Made by a program: the position numbers and the translations under genes. The notes under the pieces were generated by a model. That model was given only the letters and a program-made list of their open reading frames with translations, made no database searches and was not told where the DNA came from. Shown here piece by piece: positions 11,811 to 23,368 of a DNA stretch of 64,000 nucleotides (the stretch's first letter is position 1; every line of letters begins with the position of its first letter). The stretch covers positions 186,001-250,000 of the forward strand of contig JANFAH010000011.1 in NCBI GenBank assembly GCA_024663395.1, read 5' to 3'. The DNA comes from Pisolithus tinctorius. Its lineage: Eukaryota; Basidiomycota; Agaricomycetes; Boletales; Pisolithaceae.

Positions 11811-13600
11811 GGAAGATGTTATACTGATGGCAAATATCTGGTTAGTGCACATCGTCATAAATGAAAAGGAGGACACGGACCAGGATGATATGGTGTCTGC
11901 GAAAGTTGCGGGGACCGAGTCGGCACGCACCTTGGCTTGTCCCTCCGTCAATTCCCGAGGTCGTCAGCTTGCAAAATCCGTGTTATTAGTATCATGCATC
12001 GTGTCGTGATACGATTCGAGTGCTGGTAAAAGGTGAGAAACGAGTTTTGTGACGAACGGTCAACATTTTTATACGACCACTCGGATTGCCAATCGGGCTT
12101 CTTCCGACGGTCTCACTGCCTCCTCCGTCCGATTCGAATGGGTGTATGGCAATGACGAAGTCGCTGTACAAGGACTATTGGCGTTTCGTTGTGGCCATTA
12201 AAGTCGGCAGCGTCACTCGACGCACCGTAGTCTTATTCTGTGCGCGTCAGGGTATCCGTCCTCGCGAGTATGGTTACGCATGACACAGTGCCCGCGTGGC
12301 TAGTACTACTTGTTTGGAGCGTCTATGCCACTCAACCGGACAAGGCTACATGTCTATCTCCGTGCAGGTCGTCGCCCTGCAAGCTACGCTCATTCGTTAT
12401 TCTGATACTGTTCTGGAACGGTGGGGATCATTCATGAACCATTCTTTCCTTGTCTCTGAGCTCAAAATATCATCCGACAAGGGATGCCAGCACGAGGCAG
12501 CGCAAACCCTACAAATGTATATGCCACGCTTCGGTGGGTATCGACGTGTAGTGACTGGAGCGAGGCCTACTCCAGGCTGGGTCATCGTTGACCGCTATGG
12601 TTAAGTTTGTCCATCACTCTAGAGTATTCCATCGTCTCGCAAAGAACGTGTCTGATCACGCGGTGAGCGGTCTTTGATTGATGCGACTTCGTGTTCCATT
12701 ACAGACGGCCAAGCTGTGCCCGGAAGATCGGTCATAGTGATAGCCTACCTCTAATGCCCAGAACCCTCGGAAAGCGAAACTCTCCCTAGCACAAAACTTA
12801 GCAGAGTACGTTTCTCCCGTCAATTCCAGTACACCAACTCACCGTCTCTCAGGGGACCACACGGCACGCATTCACGGCAACCTCGAATTCCGCCGGACGA
12901 AGTACCGGCCTACGGCGACGGTTTATCCGGCATCCAGATACGAAATGCCTACATAGGTCTTATCGATGTTCCTCATGTTGATTTCATGTTAAGCCATTGT
13001 TCGGCTTTGCAAACTGCCTGGAGGAGGTGTTGCAATCACGTAATAGTTCGAGCGCCAGAACGGAGCAAGCCTACGTAGGTTGCAAGGCGGCAAAGCGGTG
13101 ATATAGCCAATGTCAAAACAGCAGGAAATTAGATGAAGATCTCATCATCATGTGCTGGTGTGGTAAGCGCGCGGACTGCACCCTGCAGGGGTCATGTGTT
13201 TGGAATGCATCGAATTTCGTACTCACGGAGATCGCAAGGTGCAATCATTCCTAAAATCTGTGGCTTGGGGAACCCATTGGCAAAGCCGCTGCCGCTCACT
13301 TTACGTTGGGCGTCGTGTTTTACCCTTATCGATCGCAAAAACTAAAACTAGGTGGGAGTAGCGCTGTCTAAAGTCGTCCGGGGGACTGACTGCATGGTAC
13401 AGTATAACAATTTGTTGGGTGGCATACGTAGGATAGTCCATCTTGCATTTATAAACGGCCCTTGAAGACTCAATCTATCAACGCCGCGACGCGCTTCGTA
13501 CGTCTCTTCCTCATCCTTCCACGAGTTAAAAGGTCCTGTAACGACTTGGGAGCAATCGGTTACAGTTGGTACTCTTGGCGTACGCTTCCATATCGCTACC
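11811..13600 (+). other. U2: conserved upstream block of A3
   Basis: Aligns over its length with U4 and U5 and more loosely with U1 and U3. An open stretch at about 12330-12604 (GYMSISVQVVALQATLIRYS onward) is kept without indels in U2, U4 and U5; whether it is an exon is unclear. No complete gene is supported. Confidence 0.5.
13448..13454 (+). promoter_or_regulatory. TATA-like box upstream of A3
   Basis: TTTATAA followed by ACGGCCC, about 150 bp before the A3 start and equivalent to the boxes of A1, A2 and A4. Confidence 0.4.
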
Positions 13601-14383
13601 ATGTACATTCCCCTGCTTCCCAACATTATCCAATCCATGCCGTGTGCTATGGTAACTGGCGACACCCCGCTCGCAAACACCAAGTTGTCCTGAATGGCAC
13701 TGGTGTAGCTGGTCTCTTCGGCGGTGAAGAAGCTGTCGCATCCATAGCTTTGGTTCACGTTTGATGGTTTGGCTGGTACAACTCCCCTGGATCCTACATT
13801 ATGGGGATGCGTTTTAGCCGCCTGGCCAGTTCAGCTATTCCATCATTATCCCAAGATAACCGGAAAGGGGTGCAAACTGATTTGGGCTCGCTCTTCGAAT
13901 ATAACGGCCGGAAAGGCCCCAAGTTTAGAGCTGTTCACTCTGAAGCTACTTTGTCGGAAACGGGTCATCTGGCCACTCTGTTCATGAAGGAGTGCACAGA
14001 GTTGCACGCCATCCCGATCGAGGGCAGGCAAACCCAGCCTGTCAGCTGGTGTCTGTGGCAGTCTCTTGGTTGTACAACTTGTGGTTGTGGTCCTTCGATA
14101 AGGAGAAAGTTCAGAGATATCCTCTGATGAACGTCCTCCATGAACCACCCTTTCAAAACACGTTCTGAGTAGTCGCACTGGCATGGTGATATTCGTTCTC
14201 CTAGCTTTGGATCTGGGCATTCCCGAAAAGGTCATGAATTTCCTCCTTCCTACAAACACCGGTGCTTGGAAAATACGGAAGGCAGCCGTCATTAAGCGAC
14301 TTAGGAATTATGAAAAACTCAAGTTCCACGCCTCGGACTGGGACGGTCCGTCCCTGTCGGACCAGGCGCGGCAGATGTTGGAG
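13601..14383 (+). pseudogene. A3: truncated subgroup A copy
   Basis: Starts with the subgroup A initiator (MYIPLLPN). A single-base loss near 13685 shifts the frame, a short deletion near 13760 removes the residues before WFGWYNSPGSY, and about 490 bp is missing at 14046, so the sequence jumps from the end of the N-terminal domain to the fourth membrane segment. Family similarity ends within the C-terminal helix at about 14383. It is closest to A4. Confidence 0.85.
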
Positions 14384-14949
14384 TCTTGTGTACTTGTAGA
14401 TATTCATCACTAACCATTGGGCAATATGTTTACTGGAATCACATCCATGTATATTGACGCTTTGCTAGTAATGGGAGGAAAAGTATGTGTGTGCGCTAGT
14501 GTATGAATTCGGTGGAACAGGAGCGAGAGAAATATATGATGATGGCTAAAGGGAATGGGTGAAAACCCGAAGGGTTGTCCGGCCCGGAGGAGACACTGGA
14601 TCTGAGGGCGAAGAGTGAGCTGTGAGGGTAGGATGGGTACTGAACAGGTCTACTCTTCGCTCGAAAAAAAATTTAGATGCCAACAATCTGCCTGCGGGCA
14701 AAGCTGGGGAAACCGTTTATTGAACCTGAGGGAGGGAAAGGAGTGTGGGTGCGAAAAAGGAGCAGAGTGTACTAAATGGAGGGCTGGATGCGCAAGTTCT
14801 GCCCGTGGCGAAGTGTGCTGAAGCAAGATACGCGACCCACTTCGCTTACTCGGACATGGACTCTATTCGATGTCACACTTCGTGACTCAGCTTACATAGA
14901 ACACTATCATCTCACAGCGAAGGACTCAAGAGTGCCCTCAGCTGCCTGT
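14384..14949. other. Unassigned sequence between A3 and C1
   Basis: About 565 bp with no similarity that I can see elsewhere in the window and no convincing coding. It replaces the end of A3, so it may mark an insertion or a deletion junction. Confidence 0.35.
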
Positions 14950-16193
14950 CCATTCGCTATGACCAACTTCTCTCTCAACACGTCCGTGTAGCAGGAGTTT
15001 CGGTGGCGAGGAGGCAGTCGCTACCGTAGCCCCCGTACACATTTACGAACACAGGAAGTGGCTGGGTTAATACAACTCCCCCGGCTTGTACATCATCGCC
15101 AAACGGTATGGCCTACTTGCCAACTCAAGATTTTTTTCCAGTATCTTTCTGGGGATTCACACAGGCCCTGCTACTCCCTTCGAGCTAGATGGATGGAGGG
15201 GTCCCAAGTTTAGAGCTGCCCACCCAGGAAGCATCCTCGATGAGACCGGTCATCTAGCTTCATTATTCTTAAAAGAATGTTCAGACTTGCCTGCAGACGT
15301 AGTGCCCGGGAGGCAGACAAAGCAGATAAGTGTGACCATCGCCGAGCGCCATTATGTGCCAGAAGAGCACATGTATCCTGAACCTCTCGATATGGCCTCC
15401 CCCATCGTTGCTCTCATTCCGATCACAGTCAGCATCGGTACTTCTGTTACGTGCGCCTATTTCCGCGACCGGTTTTCGTTCTCCATGATCCTTCTTGGTA
15501 CTATCGCTAGCGGTGTTTCTTGCTTGGTCATCGGGTCTGGTAAACTCACCTTCACGCATCCCAAGGCAGCTGATGGCTGCCCTCTTGGAGATGGCGTCCT
15601 TGGTACCGATAAGGAGATCGCCGTGTTGAGAGGACCGGAAGGTGCTGTTAACTGCATAACTCGTGGCAAAAATTTCAATGCTTTTCAGCAGTGAACCCCA
15701 TTATGACGATATCGGGTGGTGTTCAGTGCTCTTAATGATCCAGTTTGTCGCCTAGCTGCTCCTTATCCTACAGGGGTCGCTTTCGGCTGGTCGTTTTTTT
15801 GCTTCCCTCGCTATATCTTGGGCATACAACCTATGGCTGTCAGCCTTGGATAAGGAGAAAATCCAGAGGGCGATGTTGATGACACGTGTGCTATGCCGTC
15901 CAAGGATGAAAAGGTACCCGCTCGGTATGCAGACCTCAACGGCTGTCTTCGTGACTCTTCTTCCGAAGCCTGAAGAACCAAGATTGATTCTTGACCACCT
16001 CATCTCCAATGACACCGCTTTGGAACTCATATAAGGAGACCATTTTCCAGCGTCTGTGTAAGGGAAGCTTCACTTCGATCCTCCTGATGAGGATCGACCC
16101 TCTACTGTATCAGACGAGACATTGTGGCGAACCCTCTACGGTGACGCTCAGTCAGCTTACAAGGCATATCTCGAGTACTACAGGGCACAGTAG
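14950..16193 (+). pseudogene. C1: inactivated subgroup C copy
   Basis: Relic of a four-TM family gene closest to C2. It retains FGGEEAVATVAPVHIY, a stop where family members have Trp in KWLGWYNSPG, then GPKFRAAHPGS, both first membrane segments (IALIPITVSIG-like and FSMILLGTIASG) and the linker region. The frame breaks after RGKNFNAFQQ near 15692, continues in another frame with further stops, and ends with AYKAYLEYYRAQ at 16193. The start is lost. Confidence 0.85.
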
Positions 16194-17040
16194 CCTTCCC
16201 TATCCAGGATCGTCATCGCTGTCACCCATTTTGCTGTGTTATTTAGATTCCGTTTTTAGCGCCTTGGATTCCACGCACTACTAGTACGGCTGTCTTCTTT
16301 ACCATTGATATGTCCATGTGTCTTAGGGCTTCTTACACGCACACAACAGGTTAGCTGCATCATCTATGCTAGCGTGCCACGAGTTCCATACTGCCGCCAT
16401 TTGCATTAGCAATCGTATACCCATATGCATGTTCTGTACAAGGCATATAAATTTTACCAGACTACCATACTTTGTACTGCAGATGCAGCTTCGCACCTCA
16501 ACCTCCATCAGAGGGACAGGGAATGACGGAATCGCGGTCACGACCAGTCAGTGACAGGTTTGAACAGGTTTACACCATTTATTCACTTTGATGCATGCCT
16601 GGTGGGTAGTCTTTCGTAAAAGAACGAAGGGGCGGTATTCCTCTGGAAATGAGGCAGAGATATGATCGCGACGAGTATGGAACGAACACTAGCACGAGGC
16701 ATCCCCACTGTAATTAAGGAGTCACCTTCAGGCTTCAGGGTGCCAACCACGACGAAAATGGATGACTTCAAATATGCATAAATTCGAAAAAATCCTCCCC
16801 CATAAGGCAGGTGTTTTCATTCAGCGACCCACCTATTCTCGGCTCAGACATGCGGCAAGTAGTCGATAAGCGCTGAGCGCTAAGCTGTCATCGATCATTA
16901 CCTTTTATTAATTGCTGCCGGCAACGTTCCCTTGTAATTATTGTATGTACTTCTTTCGGGTCCCCGTGTCCTCGTGCCGCTCTCACTTTTATACCCCCTG
17001 TCCTCAAAACGCAGCTGGGCTTCAGCTTCACCTTGGCAAC
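16194..17040. other. C1-C2 spacer
   Basis: About 850 bp with no supported gene or repeat. Confidence 0.4.
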
Positions 17041-18378
17041 ATGCCCGTCATTCCGCAGGTTACCGCTGCTCTCGCCAGCCGGTCGCTGGTGTTCCATGCA
17101 CCACTGGGTAAATCCCGTTTCAGCTTGGACGCATCAGGCGTTGCTGGTGTTTTCGGTGGCGAGGAGGCAGTCTCTGCTATGGCCACCGTACATGTCTACA
17201 AACACAGGAAATGGTTGGGGTGGTACAATTCTCCTGGCTCGTATGAGATTGCCCAGCGTTATGGCAAACTTGCCGATTCAAAATTCTTCAACGGTCTCTT
17301 CCCAGGTGTTCACGCGGACCCTGCCACACTCTTCGAGTTTGATGGCTGGGTAGGTCCCAAATTCAGAGCTGCACACTCCGGAACTGTCATCGACGAGACG
17401 CCTCATTTGGCGGCGTTGATGATGAAGGAATGCGCAGAAATGCCTTCTAGCCTAAAAGTGAAGGGCAGAGAGTCACGAACCGTTGGCGTCACTATTGCTG
17501 AACTTCGTCATATCCCTAAACCCGAAGAACGTCCCCCTCGATCCCGCGCTTTTGCACCCATCTACGCCAGTGTACCCATCCTAGTCAGCTTCATCACATG
17601 CGTTATGTGCCTTCTAGTTAGCGATTGGTATTCCTTCTCCATGATCCTGCTCGGCATCATCGTCAGCGGCATATCTTGCCTTGTGATCGGCTCCGGGACG
17701 TTTGTCTTCAAACACCCTAAACCTGCAAAAGGATCGCCCCAGGGGGATGGTATCCTCCGTTCTGACGGGGATATCATTGTTTTGAGGGGGGAAGAGGCTG
17801 CAGTGAACTCGATCACTCGTGGCAAGTTCTCTTTGCAGTTCGACAGGGACCCTCATTACCAGTACATTGGGTGGTGCTCCGTGTTACTGATGATACAATT
17901 CATCGCGCAATTGCTTCTCATCCCTCAGGGTACTCTTTTTGGCCAAATGATGTTCGTTGCGTCTCTCGCTGTCTCATGGGCGTACAATCTATGGCTATCC
18001 TCAATTGACAAGGAGCGGATCCAGAGAGAAATCCTCAAGAAGGTTCTTGGCGGTCCGAAGTTCATAAAATACGAACTTCCCAGCTGGACCAGTATGGTGG
18101 TGTTTGTTCTTCTTATTTTGCAGGCGGAAGAGCCGGAGAAGATCATGGATTTTCTCCTTCCTAATGACACCAAGCCATGGAGGAAGTGGAAGGGCGCCAT
18201 CATCGATCGACTCAAAAGCGCAAAAGACTTGAACTTCAACGAGGCCGACTGGGACGATAAGAACTTCAATGATGTCGACAAAGAGCTGTTGGAAACTCTC
18301 TTCCAAGATGCACGGGACGCCTATAAGGGCTTCAAGATGTACTGTGAGGTATCAGATTCCAAAAGCTCACAAACTTAA
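17041..18378 (+). CDS. C2: four-TM protein of the tandem family, subgroup C
   Basis: Single-exon gene, 445 aa from the ATG at 17041 (MPVIPQVT), chosen because it matches the length before FGGEEAV in A and B proteins; an upstream in-frame ATG at 16912 would add a Cys-rich extension with no counterpart. Motifs are SGVAGVFGGEEAVSAMATVH, KWLGWYNSPGSY and GPKFRAAHSGT. Membrane segments are near 175-195, 200-222, 282-302 and 307-328, with the linker HPKPAKGSPQGDGIL between the pairs. The C-terminus ends in a Ser/Lys-rich tail. It is the most divergent intact paralogue. Function unknown. Confidence 0.83.
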   Translation: MPVIPQVTAALASRSLVFHAPLGKSRFSLDASGVAGVFGGEEAVSAMATVHVYKHRKWLGWYNSPGSYEIAQRYGKLADSKFFNGLFPGVHADPATLFEFDGWVGPKFRAAHSGTVIDETPHLAALMMKECAEMPSSLKVKGRESRTVGVTIAELRHIPKPEERPPRSRAFAPIYASVPILVSFITCVMCLLVSDWYSFSMILLGIIVSGISCLVIGSGTFVFKHPKPAKGSPQGDGILRSDGDIIVLRGEEAAVNSITRGKFSLQFDRDPHYQYIGWCSVLLMIQFIAQLLLIPQGTLFGQMMFVASLAVSWAYNLWLSSIDKERIQREILKKVLGGPKFIKYELPSWTSMVVFVLLILQAEEPEKIMDFLLPNDTKPWRKWKGAIIDRLKSAKDLNFNEADWDDKNFNDVDKELLETLFQDARDAYKGFKMYCEVSDSKSSQT

Positions 18379-18769
18379 CAACCCGGATGCGTTTATCACC
18401 TCCCCCTGCATTAAGATACCGCTTGTCTCGGTATACCTCTGCATTCAACTACACTTACTCATACCTCGTACAATCGGCTATTTTTCCTGATTTGATGGAC
18501 TGATACCGCTAGCACGCGCACGTTTGGAACACAATGTATACCAGGTCGTGTACATCATCTTCTTACATAAATGTCCTCGTATCTATCAGTCCATGTTCAG
18601 CTTTTGTCTCCTTTCATAACTCCAGCACTTAACCAATAACATGACATGCTTTGTATAGTCACTGCCGGTGGAATTTTCGGTTCGCTGTTCATTTGCAGAA
18701 GTGTGAAGTGGCAGCCATTGAGAATGTTGTTCGAGACACCAACGACGATTTCCGTAGCACATAACAACG
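18379..18769. other. C2-U3 spacer
   Basis: About 390 bp; nothing recognised. Its right edge is where duplication copy 2 begins. Confidence 0.4.
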
Positions 18770-21379
18770 GTGATATGTAATGACAGGTCTGGGCGTCTCC
18801 AGTCCTTCAGCAACACGGGGTGTTCTACTAAGAAAACTCGATCCAGCTGGCTCGACCGAAGAAGTTGGTAGTCAGTCCAAATGCAAGCCGAAGCACCCTA
18901 GAGGCGTATGACTGATTTGACTTCTGCTTGAGTGATATCCGCGGGGTATCTTGTTTCGGTAACGACTGCGAGACCCGCCACTTTATGAGTTCAGTCAGAC
19001 TCTCGTACACGTTGAGGTCCGACGTTCATAATGTCATAGCCTAGCAGGACGACAGACGTTCCAGCCTGCAACCAGCGCAGGACCATAGTTAGGGGGGGCA
19101 GAGGTCATGCGGCTGTTATGAGTGACGCAAATCAGATTCTACCTTGATGATCGAAAACTAAAGGACGTTTAGCGGTGCAAGACACTGAGGCAGCCGAGGC
19201 TAAGTACGTTGGAAGAGCGAGCAGCCTACTCCACGCCTGCTCGACTTTTCCCGACTCATCGGATCAAGCTGGGTTACCCCAAACTCCGGGACTAGTTGAC
19301 AGAACACTCGAGAAGAACACTTCGGAGGCGCCAACTGTTTCGTGTTCGCGTTAGGAAGGCGGCGATTGTCATCGGGTTAGGTTTGGGACCTGCTAACGCT
19401 TGTGAGATAGGAGGAACGACCATCTTCGTTTGACTCTTGGATCTGCGTAGGTCGAGTTACCGGTGTTAGTGTCCCTGCCATGCCCCCTCCCTCTCCCCCC
19501 ACATCTTATTAAGCCGGCGAGTAGCCAATGCACAGGCCCAGCTTAGCGGGCATGGTGAGACTCGCCAGTAGTCAGGAGAATGACTAGACACTGCAAGTAA
19601 CCTTACCACTGTGCGATCTGGCCTACTGTCTGAAGACTGTTGCTGGTCGTGCGCCTGTGACATGATTTCTTGAAGTATAATTGGCGGATCACATACGACT
19701 CTTTTTGCTCATATAATTATATCAGCCTGGGAGGCTGGCATGCGTACGAAAGGTTCAAGTCCTAGCCACGGGGTCACTGGAAGTTACAGCTATTGGAAGC
19801 TCACCGGTACCTCGTAGTTCTAGTCACGTTGTAAAAGTTGGGCGACAGTTGGGTGAAGTTGCATGGTGACTGCGCGACGAGAAGTGACGGAACAGCCCTC
19901 CAAATGAAGCGGGTCTGGTCGGGTCCGCCACCTTGTTGCAAATTCCTGACGTTGTCCTTGTACAACCTGCATCCTATTGTGGTGTGATTCCAATCCTGCT
20001 GGTAAAGGTAAGAAACGAGCTTTAGCGCGCGCGCGATAGTACTTGACCCACTTTCGACCCCATTCTCGGTCTCAGTTCGGCCGTCCTCCCAGTTCAAATG
20101 GGAGTACGACGATGAAGAGGTTACTGTACGGGGACTATTTACGTTTTGTTGCGGGCATCATGGTCGACAACGCCGCCCAGTGCAAGGCAGTCCAACTTGA
20201 AGGGCGGTCTCAGTTTATGCACTTCACAGTGCTTATCCTCATCAGTATAGCTACGTGCGGCGTGCACGGCGTGACGACTCCTTGACGTGATTCAACTGCC
20301 GAAACGTTTGGATCACTCCTAGTTGGACAAGGCTTGTCTATTTCTATTCAAGTCGTCGCCCTACAAGCTAGGCTTGTACAATATACTGGTACTCTTCTGA
20401 GGATCTTCTAACCATTTTTCCTTTGTCTCTGAGCCCGAAAGTATTATCAGGTAAGGGATCCCAACACAAGGCTGTGCGAGCCCTAGTACGAATGCATATG
20501 ACACGCGTCTTACAAAGAATTTGCTTGATCACGCGGTGAGCGGTCTTCGGTTGATGGGCCATCTGACGTTCCATCACAAACAGCCACCCGGAGGATCAGT
20601 CACAGTGATAGCCAGAACCTCTGAACGTGAAACTCTCCTCAGTGCTAAACTTGCCAGAGCAAATATTTTCCACTGATGCCACTTATTGCCTCTCGCCGTA
20701 CGTTGATGGCTACTTCGAATCATGCAGGACGACTGACCTAGGGGCTTACTGGTCATGGTTCATCTGGCATTTCCAGATAATAAATGGCTTCTGCCGTATC
20801 AATGTGTCTCGTACTGATGGCCTTACGCTGAGCAATTGTTCGGTTTCTCAAATGGCCCGAGAAAATAGAAGGCACACTATCATCGTGCCTGGCTTGCAAA
20901 ACAACAAGGCGATGTTAACAATGACATGTTGATGAAGGAATGAGATGGAAAAACAACAGGAAGTTGGATGGGGCTCTCAAGATCAAGTGCTTTTTGTTTC
21001 AACAGATTTCGCCCACTTGCTCTACTACCCTGGCATGCAGCGAGTTTCGTATATGGGCACGGTACGTACGGACATCCGGTGCCGTTGTTCTGCCTTACGT
21101 TGAGCGTTGTATTTTAGCCTTATCGGACATTATAGGTGGGAATATCAGTCTCCACTTGTGCAGAGGGCTGACTACGTGGATACAATTCAGTACGCTTGCT
21201 GATCGAGTGGCATACTGGTTCATCTCGCGTTTATAATGGGCCCTTGAATACTCCAGGCTGATCAAAACTTCCTTCGTAGGTCTTCTCTTCATCGCTCGTT
21301 AGGTGCAAAGGTCCCGCAACAACTTAGAAAGCGGTTTGTCGCTGTTGGTGCTCTTGACATACGGTTCAATATCGCCGTC
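18770..21379 (+). other. U3: conserved upstream block of A2
   Basis: Close relative of U1 with small indels; no gene recognised. TATA-like box at 21230-21236. Confidence 0.5.
21230..21236 (+). promoter_or_regulatory. TATA-like box upstream of A2
   Basis: TTTATAA 144 bp before the A2 ATG, same context as in A1. Confidence 0.5.
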
Positions 21380-22738
21380 ATGTACATTCCCCCGCTTTCC
21401 AACGTCATCCAAGCTATGCCGCGTGCAATGGTCACTGGTTACACCCCGCTTGAAAACACCAGGTTTACCCTGAATAGCACCGGAGTAGCTGGTCTCTTCG
21501 GCGGCGAAGAGGCCGTCGCGTCCATAGCTCTGGTTCACGTCTTCGAAGGGAGGAAATGGTTTGGCTGGTATAACTCCCCTGGGTCCTACATTATGGGGAT
21601 ACGTTTTAGCCGCCTGGCCCGTTCGGCTGTTCCTTCATTATCCCGAGATAAGTGGGAACATGTACAGAGCGATTTGACCTCCCTATTCGAGTACCATGGC
21701 CAGAAAGGGCCCAAGTTCAGAGCTGTTCACTCTGGAACCACTTTCCAGGAGACGAGTCGTCTGGCTGCTCTATTCATGAAGGAGTGTACAGAGTTGCACG
21801 CCATCCCAATCGAAGGCAGGGAAACTCAACCTGTCAGCGTCACCATCACCAGCCTCCATCACGTCCCCCACCATGAAGAATGTCCGACGTTGCATAGGCG
21901 TCGTGCCCCTTTCTACGCTAGCGTACCCATCCTTGTCAGCATGGGCAGTTGTGTAGCGTGCGGCTGGTATCACGATTGGTTCTCTTTCGTTGTGATCCTG
22001 CTCGGCATCATCGTCAGCGGCATATCGTGCCTTGTAATCGGCTCGGGGACGTTCCGTTTTACGCATCCAGAGCCAGCGCCAGGCTCGCCTCCAGGGGATG
22101 GTATCTTAGGATGTGAAGATGGGGTTGTCCTGTTGAAAGGCCAAGAGGGAGCTGTCAACGCAGTTACGAGGGGAAGGTTCTCGTTGCTTTTCAAATGCAC
22201 AGACGCTCGCCGGAGCGTCAAACTCATTCGGATGTGCTCTATCATTCTTGTGATTCAGGCCATCGCACAGCTGATCCTGGTCCCTCAGAGTTTACTCTTT
22301 GGGCAATTCATGTTCGTGGTGTCTGTGGCAGTCTCTTGGTTGTACAACCTATGGCTGTGGTCCATCGATAAGGAGAAAGTTCAGAGGGATCTTCTGATGA
22401 AAGTCTTCGACAAACCGCACCTTACCAAGTACATTCTGGGCACCCGCACCAGCATGATGACATTCGTTCTCTTAGCTTTGGATCTGGACAATCCCGAAGA
22501 GGTCATAAATTTCCTTCTTCCTGCAAACACCAGGGCCTGGCAAATATGGAAGGCAGCCGTCATTAAGCGACTTAGGAATCACGAAAAGCTCAAGTTCGAC
22601 ACCTCGGACTGGGACGATTCGTTCCTGTCGAACCAGGAGCGGCAGATGTTGGAGACGCTCTTCAGGGATGCCCAGCATGCGTATGAGGGCTTTCAACTGC
22701 ACAAGGAACGAATTCTTCCCTGTTCGAAGATGCCATAG
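21380..22738 (+). CDS. A2: four-TM protein of the tandem family, subgroup A
   Basis: Single-exon gene, 452 aa, differing from A1 at only a few percent of residues and of exactly the same length. All family motifs are present: FGGEEAVASIA, KWFGWYNSPGSY, GPKFRAVHSGT, PEPAPGSPPGDGILG and AVNAVTRGRF, with four membrane segments at the same positions as A1. The near identity over coding and spacer sequence points to a recent duplication. It lies upstream of the intact DUF6534 gene D2. Function unknown. Confidence 0.86.
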   Translation: MYIPPLSNVIQAMPRAMVTGYTPLENTRFTLNSTGVAGLFGGEEAVASIALVHVFEGRKWFGWYNSPGSYIMGIRFSRLARSAVPSLSRDKWEHVQSDLTSLFEYHGQKGPKFRAVHSGTTFQETSRLAALFMKECTELHAIPIEGRETQPVSVTITSLHHVPHHEECPTLHRRRAPFYASVPILVSMGSCVACGWYHDWFSFVVILLGIIVSGISCLVIGSGTFRFTHPEPAPGSPPGDGILGCEDGVVLLKGQEGAVNAVTRGRFSLLFKCTDARRSVKLIRMCSIILVIQAIAQLILVPQSLLFGQFMFVVSVAVSWLYNLWLWSIDKEKVQRDLLMKVFDKPHLTKYILGTRTSMMTFVLLALDLDNPEEVINFLLPANTRAWQIWKAAVIKRLRNHEKLKFDTSDWDDSFLSNQERQMLETLFRDAQHAYEGFQLHKERILPCSKMP

Positions 22739-23368
22739 GCCCGTAACGGGTTACCCTACTAGTTTTCGTGATTTCTGTTTACGGTAGTACTTTGTTCCCT
22801 GCAACAACTCACATGGATCGTTCATTCGAACGCAGACTAGATTTCCACACGAGGATGAATGTGAATAACTGATCAGTTCAATCTGAACATGGCGTCCGGA
22901 AACATCTGACCCCAGCTGACTCATCAGGTCGCCAAGCGGCAACTAGTAGTACGGTATTCCTCCACCGATCCCATTGAAATCACAGCTGCATGCATGCATG
23001 TATTCCTTTATACCGAGGCGGCGTCGAGTCATCGACTTACCCATACTGGGCGGAAAGCACTGACCCTATGTACGGCAAGTACAGTCTATAATCGTGAGTG
23101 GTGATAAATTGCAAGCAGCGGTGATATCTGGCTGACTGCCAAGGAGAGCTTGTCTATCAGTTCTAATGAAAATCCTGTTCCCCCCTGCATCGGGCGACCC
23201 GCAATCCAGCCACACGAGCTGTAGCTGCTGCGCCCGCGCAACTCGCCGGCACTGTAATCATTACGTCAATCTATTAATGCGCATTCACTGCGGAACCTGA
23301 ACCCGTGGCACATCTTTATATTCAGCGATGACTTTAAGGCTCCACAGATACTAGACTGAGGATCATCC
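22739..23368. other. A2-D2 spacer
   Basis: Collinear with the A1-D1 spacer, with about 100 bp fewer; nothing else recognised. Confidence 0.5.

Noticed and set aside
16912..17040. Upstream ATG extending C2 by 43 residues
   Set aside because: The Cys-rich extension has no counterpart in A or B proteins; the ATG at 17041 gives the family length.
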